A DNA stretch of 64,000 bases from Rhynchopus sp. YZ270_cl-10 (taxonomy: Eukaryota; Euglenozoa; Diplonemea; Diplonemida; Diplonemidae): the NCBI GenBank assembly GCA_964035575.1, contig OZ037875.1, positions 1,054,001-1,118,000 on the forward strand. The letters run 5' to 3'. Position 1 is the stretch's first letter. Each line of letters starts with the position of its first letter. Below the pieces are notes generated by a model, which saw nothing but the letters and a program-made list of their open reading frames with translations, was not told the DNA's origin and did no database searches. Of the stretch, positions 62,027-64,000 are shown one piece after another. The position numbers and the translations under genes are program-made.

Positions 62027-62601
62027 CCCCCCCCCCCAAAAGTTCTTTTTTGTCTTTTTCATGATATAGGCAGTTTTTTTGCAGTCTGAGGTCCGGAACC
62101 GCCCCAAAAACGATTTTCTGGGAGGTTTTGGGAGGTTTTGGGGCGAAATGGACCTTTTTTGACCATTTTTATGGTATTTTTAGGCTGTTTTTGGCCCTTC
62201 TTCTTACACAGCCTATTGGGGGTCAAAATAGCTATTTTTGACCAAAAAACACAATTTATTTGACGCCAGGAGGCCTCCGTTGGCCCAAATATATCCCAAA
62301 AATGGGCTGTGAGCCCAATCCGACCTGTTTTGGGCACATTTGGCACTTTTCTTGGTGCTTATTTGATGTTTTTTGGTCAAAAATAGCTATTTTGACCCCC
62401 AATAGGCTGTGTAAGAAGAAGGGCCAAAAACAGCCTAAAAATACCATAAAAATGGTCAAAAAAGGTCCATTTCGCCCCAAAACCTCCCAAAACCTCCCAG
62501 AAAATCGTTTTTGGGGCGGTTCCGGACCTCAGACTGCAAAAAAACTGCCTATATCATGAAAAAGACAAAAAAGAACTTTTTTGGGGGGGGGGGGGGGGGG
62601 G
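62027..62601 (+). mobile_element. 575-bp foldback element with homopolymer C/G ends
   Basis: Arms 62027-62252 and 62368-62601 are nearly perfect inverted copies of about 230 bp around a 115-bp loop. The outer ends are an 11-C run on the left and a 19-G run on the right, then AAAAGTTCTTTTTTGTC inside. Open frames that mirror each other on both strands are an effect of the palindrome, not genes. No target duplication can be read through the homopolymers. Confidence 0.8.
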
Positions 62602-62831
62602 CAGTGTTCCTAACGCTAGTTTTAAACTAAACGTTTTAAACGTTTTAAATTCTAAACGTTTTAAACTGTTTTAAACGTTTTAAACTCGAATAAAAAACGG
62701 TGGTGAATTTTGGCTTTTCAGGCAAAAAAAAAAAATTTTTTTTTTTTTTTTTTTACAGGCAAAAAAAAATGTCTTTGCGAAAAAATGTGGTATTTTCCTC
62801 TTTGCTGAACTTTTCAGTGGCAGCAGGCACG

Positions 62832-62862
62832 GTGTAATTAGACACCGCATGGTGTCTAATTA
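62832..62862 (+). repeat. 13-bp perfect hairpin at the LINE fragment end
   Basis: GTAATTAGACACC, loop GCAT, GGTGTCTAATTAC. It sits exactly where the RNase H reading stops. Confidence 0.7.
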
Positions 62863-63435
62863 CAAGGTGCCACCAGCTCTGCCTGATAGGCCGAGCAGAG
62901 TGTGCCTGCGCCACTGGATGCTTGGTGTGCCCCCTTTGGTGTAGTGGAGCCGTCGTTGTGGTAGAAGATGGCCCCCACTCCTCCTTGGGGGTGCGCTGAT
63001 CTGGTAGTCAGTGAAGCGCGTAGTGTTCTGTTTACCGTGTGCAAGGATCTGTCTGTGTAGACGCGTCCCGTGTGGGGTGGCAAAGCCGCAAGAGCCAGTT
63101 CCGTCCTTTGCCGGTTCTCTTCGCTGCTTGCAGAGTCACTCTTGCTGACACCCGGTATTTCTGGTGATCAGCACGTCATTCAGCGTACGATCCCACTCCC
63201 ACGGTGACACGGGGTTGTGGTCCAGTAAGGGTGCGCGTACGCTGTGGCGATAGGCTCCCGTCTCCTCCACAGTCTCTATCGCTCCGGCAAGCCAGCTGTC
63301 GCCTGCAGGTAGCTTAGTCGATATCGCAGCAGCTCTACCAGGGGAGTCCTCCACCCGCATGAACTTCTCCAGGTCGTCCGCCGCTGCTGTTGTGGACAGA
63401 GAAGACACAGTGGTGTCCCATGGTGTCCCCATCAC
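62856..63435 (-). pseudogene. LINE fragment: RNase H and preceding region
   Basis: Minus strand. 63435-63136 reads DDLEKFMRVEDSPGRAAAIS and on to WEWDRTLNDVLITRNTGCQ. 63083-62856 reads VYTDRSLHTVNRTLRASLTT, GGVGAIFYHNDGS and SGAGTLCSAYQAELVAP, the RNase H pattern of LINE and related retrotransposons (first Asp in YTD, Glu in AELVA). A stop and frame change separate the halves and no RT motifs are in the window. Different from the LINE at the left edge, which lacks RNase H in its visible part. Confidence 0.65.
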
Positions 63436-64000
63436 ACACTAGCCCACTCAACTTATCTTTTTCTCATGCAGGTGCGTGCAGATCTCCTCCGCATTGTGCA
63501 AGTCCTCCTCCAAAACTTTTGTGCTTACAGGGCGGGCATCCGCACCCTCGCGACAAGGGTGAACACCTTCTCGTCGTTGTGCGCCTTCCAGCCATCAACG
63601 TATACCGAGATGTGCAGGCTCTTTGCTAGGGCTGCTCTCACAGGAACCATGACCCTGTCATACTCAGCCTTAAGTACCCTGTTACCCATCTGGAACCCGC
63701 TGGGAATTTTTGACACATCAAATGCTGGCACCAAGCGCTTGATCAGCCAGGTTTTAGCGCACTCATTAGGGTACCGTACAGGAAACAAGTTAGCAGGAGA
63801 AACCAAGAAAAACCAGGCTAAATTGACCCCAGATGCACCAAAACTATGATTTTTGATACAGAAAAAAAAAATTCGAAAAATTCCCCCCACTTTTTTTACG
63901 TTTTTTTGTGCAGAACTGTCACCCGTTTTTTATTCGAGTTTTAAACGTTTAAAACGTTTAAAACGCGTTTTAAATAATTTAAAACGTTTAAAACGTTTTA

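Larger units (their letters stand above)
62602..64000 (-). mobile_element. Decayed hAT transposon, running off the window
   Basis: The left end CAGTGTTCC follows the G-run. Its sub-terminal stretch of TTTTAAACG units and CTCGAATAAAAAACGG (62620-62700) recurs inverted at 63925-64000, so the right end should lie just past the window. A minus-strand frame at 63525-63890 has hAT features (LVPAFDVSKIPSGFQ, then LHISVYVDGWKAHNDEKVFT), continuing in another frame (STKVLEEDLHNAEEICTHLH). The C-terminal half of the transposase is missing; LINE-derived sequence occupies that place. Confidence 0.6.

Noticed and set aside
62059-62559. Mirror-image open frames of about 75-99 codons on both strands
   Set aside because: Caused by the inverted arms of the foldback; no start context or family.
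1-64000. LTR retrotransposons, Polinton-like or viral genes
   Set aside because: I looked for protease-integrase-RNase H order, capsid or packaging ATPase motifs and paired LTRs and saw none; the retroelement pieces present are LINE-type.

Overview
The window looks like nuclear DNA of a microbial eukaryote (a protist). Genes carry short GT-AG introns with T-rich 3' ends, coding DNA is GC-rich, and spacers are full of homopolymer runs. There are no operons or bacterial-type ribosome sites. Signal peptides, CUB-like ectodomains, a ubiquitin-like/LRR protein and hAT and LINE elements all fit a eukaryote. I cannot name the lineage, and I saw no convincing tRNA, rRNA, CRISPR array, LTR element or viral gene.

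Layout. 1-2105: 3' half of a LINE cut by the window edge. 2.7-4 kb: two small genes. 4750-9401: a four-exon TSUP (TauE/SafE-type) anion transporter gene. A 2.2-kb non-autonomous Mutator-like element sits in its third intron and an inverted copy lies just after its stop codon. 11.7-20 kb: gene-poor, full of short dispersed repeats, foldbacks and decayed coding pieces, with a fourth relative of the Mutator-like family. 20.1-27.1 kb: a membrane protein with an SH3-like N-terminus, an acetoacetate-decarboxylase-like protein, a two-exon membrane protein and a Tyr/Ala-rich small protein. 27.7-34 kb: two paralogous CUB-like surface proteins from a segmental duplication. 34.6-36.8 kb: third Mutator-like copy. 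38.6-44 kb: a 101-bp mariner-like MITE, a broken gene, a secreted Cys-rich protein, a 110-residue protein and a protein of four ~110-residue repeats. 45.6-47.1 kb: two adjacent MITEs, one holding a ~400-bp heptamer array. 47.8-52.6 kb: four paralogous ~75-residue membrane proteins that differ in intron content. 54.1-57.2 kb: a ubiquitin-like/LRR nuclear protein and a small unknown gene. 57.3-61.8 kb: a complete hAT transposon with intact transposase, perfect terminal repeats and an 8-bp target duplication. 62-64 kb: a foldback element and a decayed hAT containing a LINE fragment, running off the window.

The genes do not form one pathway; the common theme is repeats shaping genes. The most unusual signal is a set of short (30-75 bp) dispersed repeats with hairpin cores. 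Several share one loop motif (ACGAGAGG) on different stems, some stems change on both sides together, and many end in a T-rich tract. One such hairpin is in the 3' flank of the LINE, and another supplies the C-terminal tail of a CUB-like protein.
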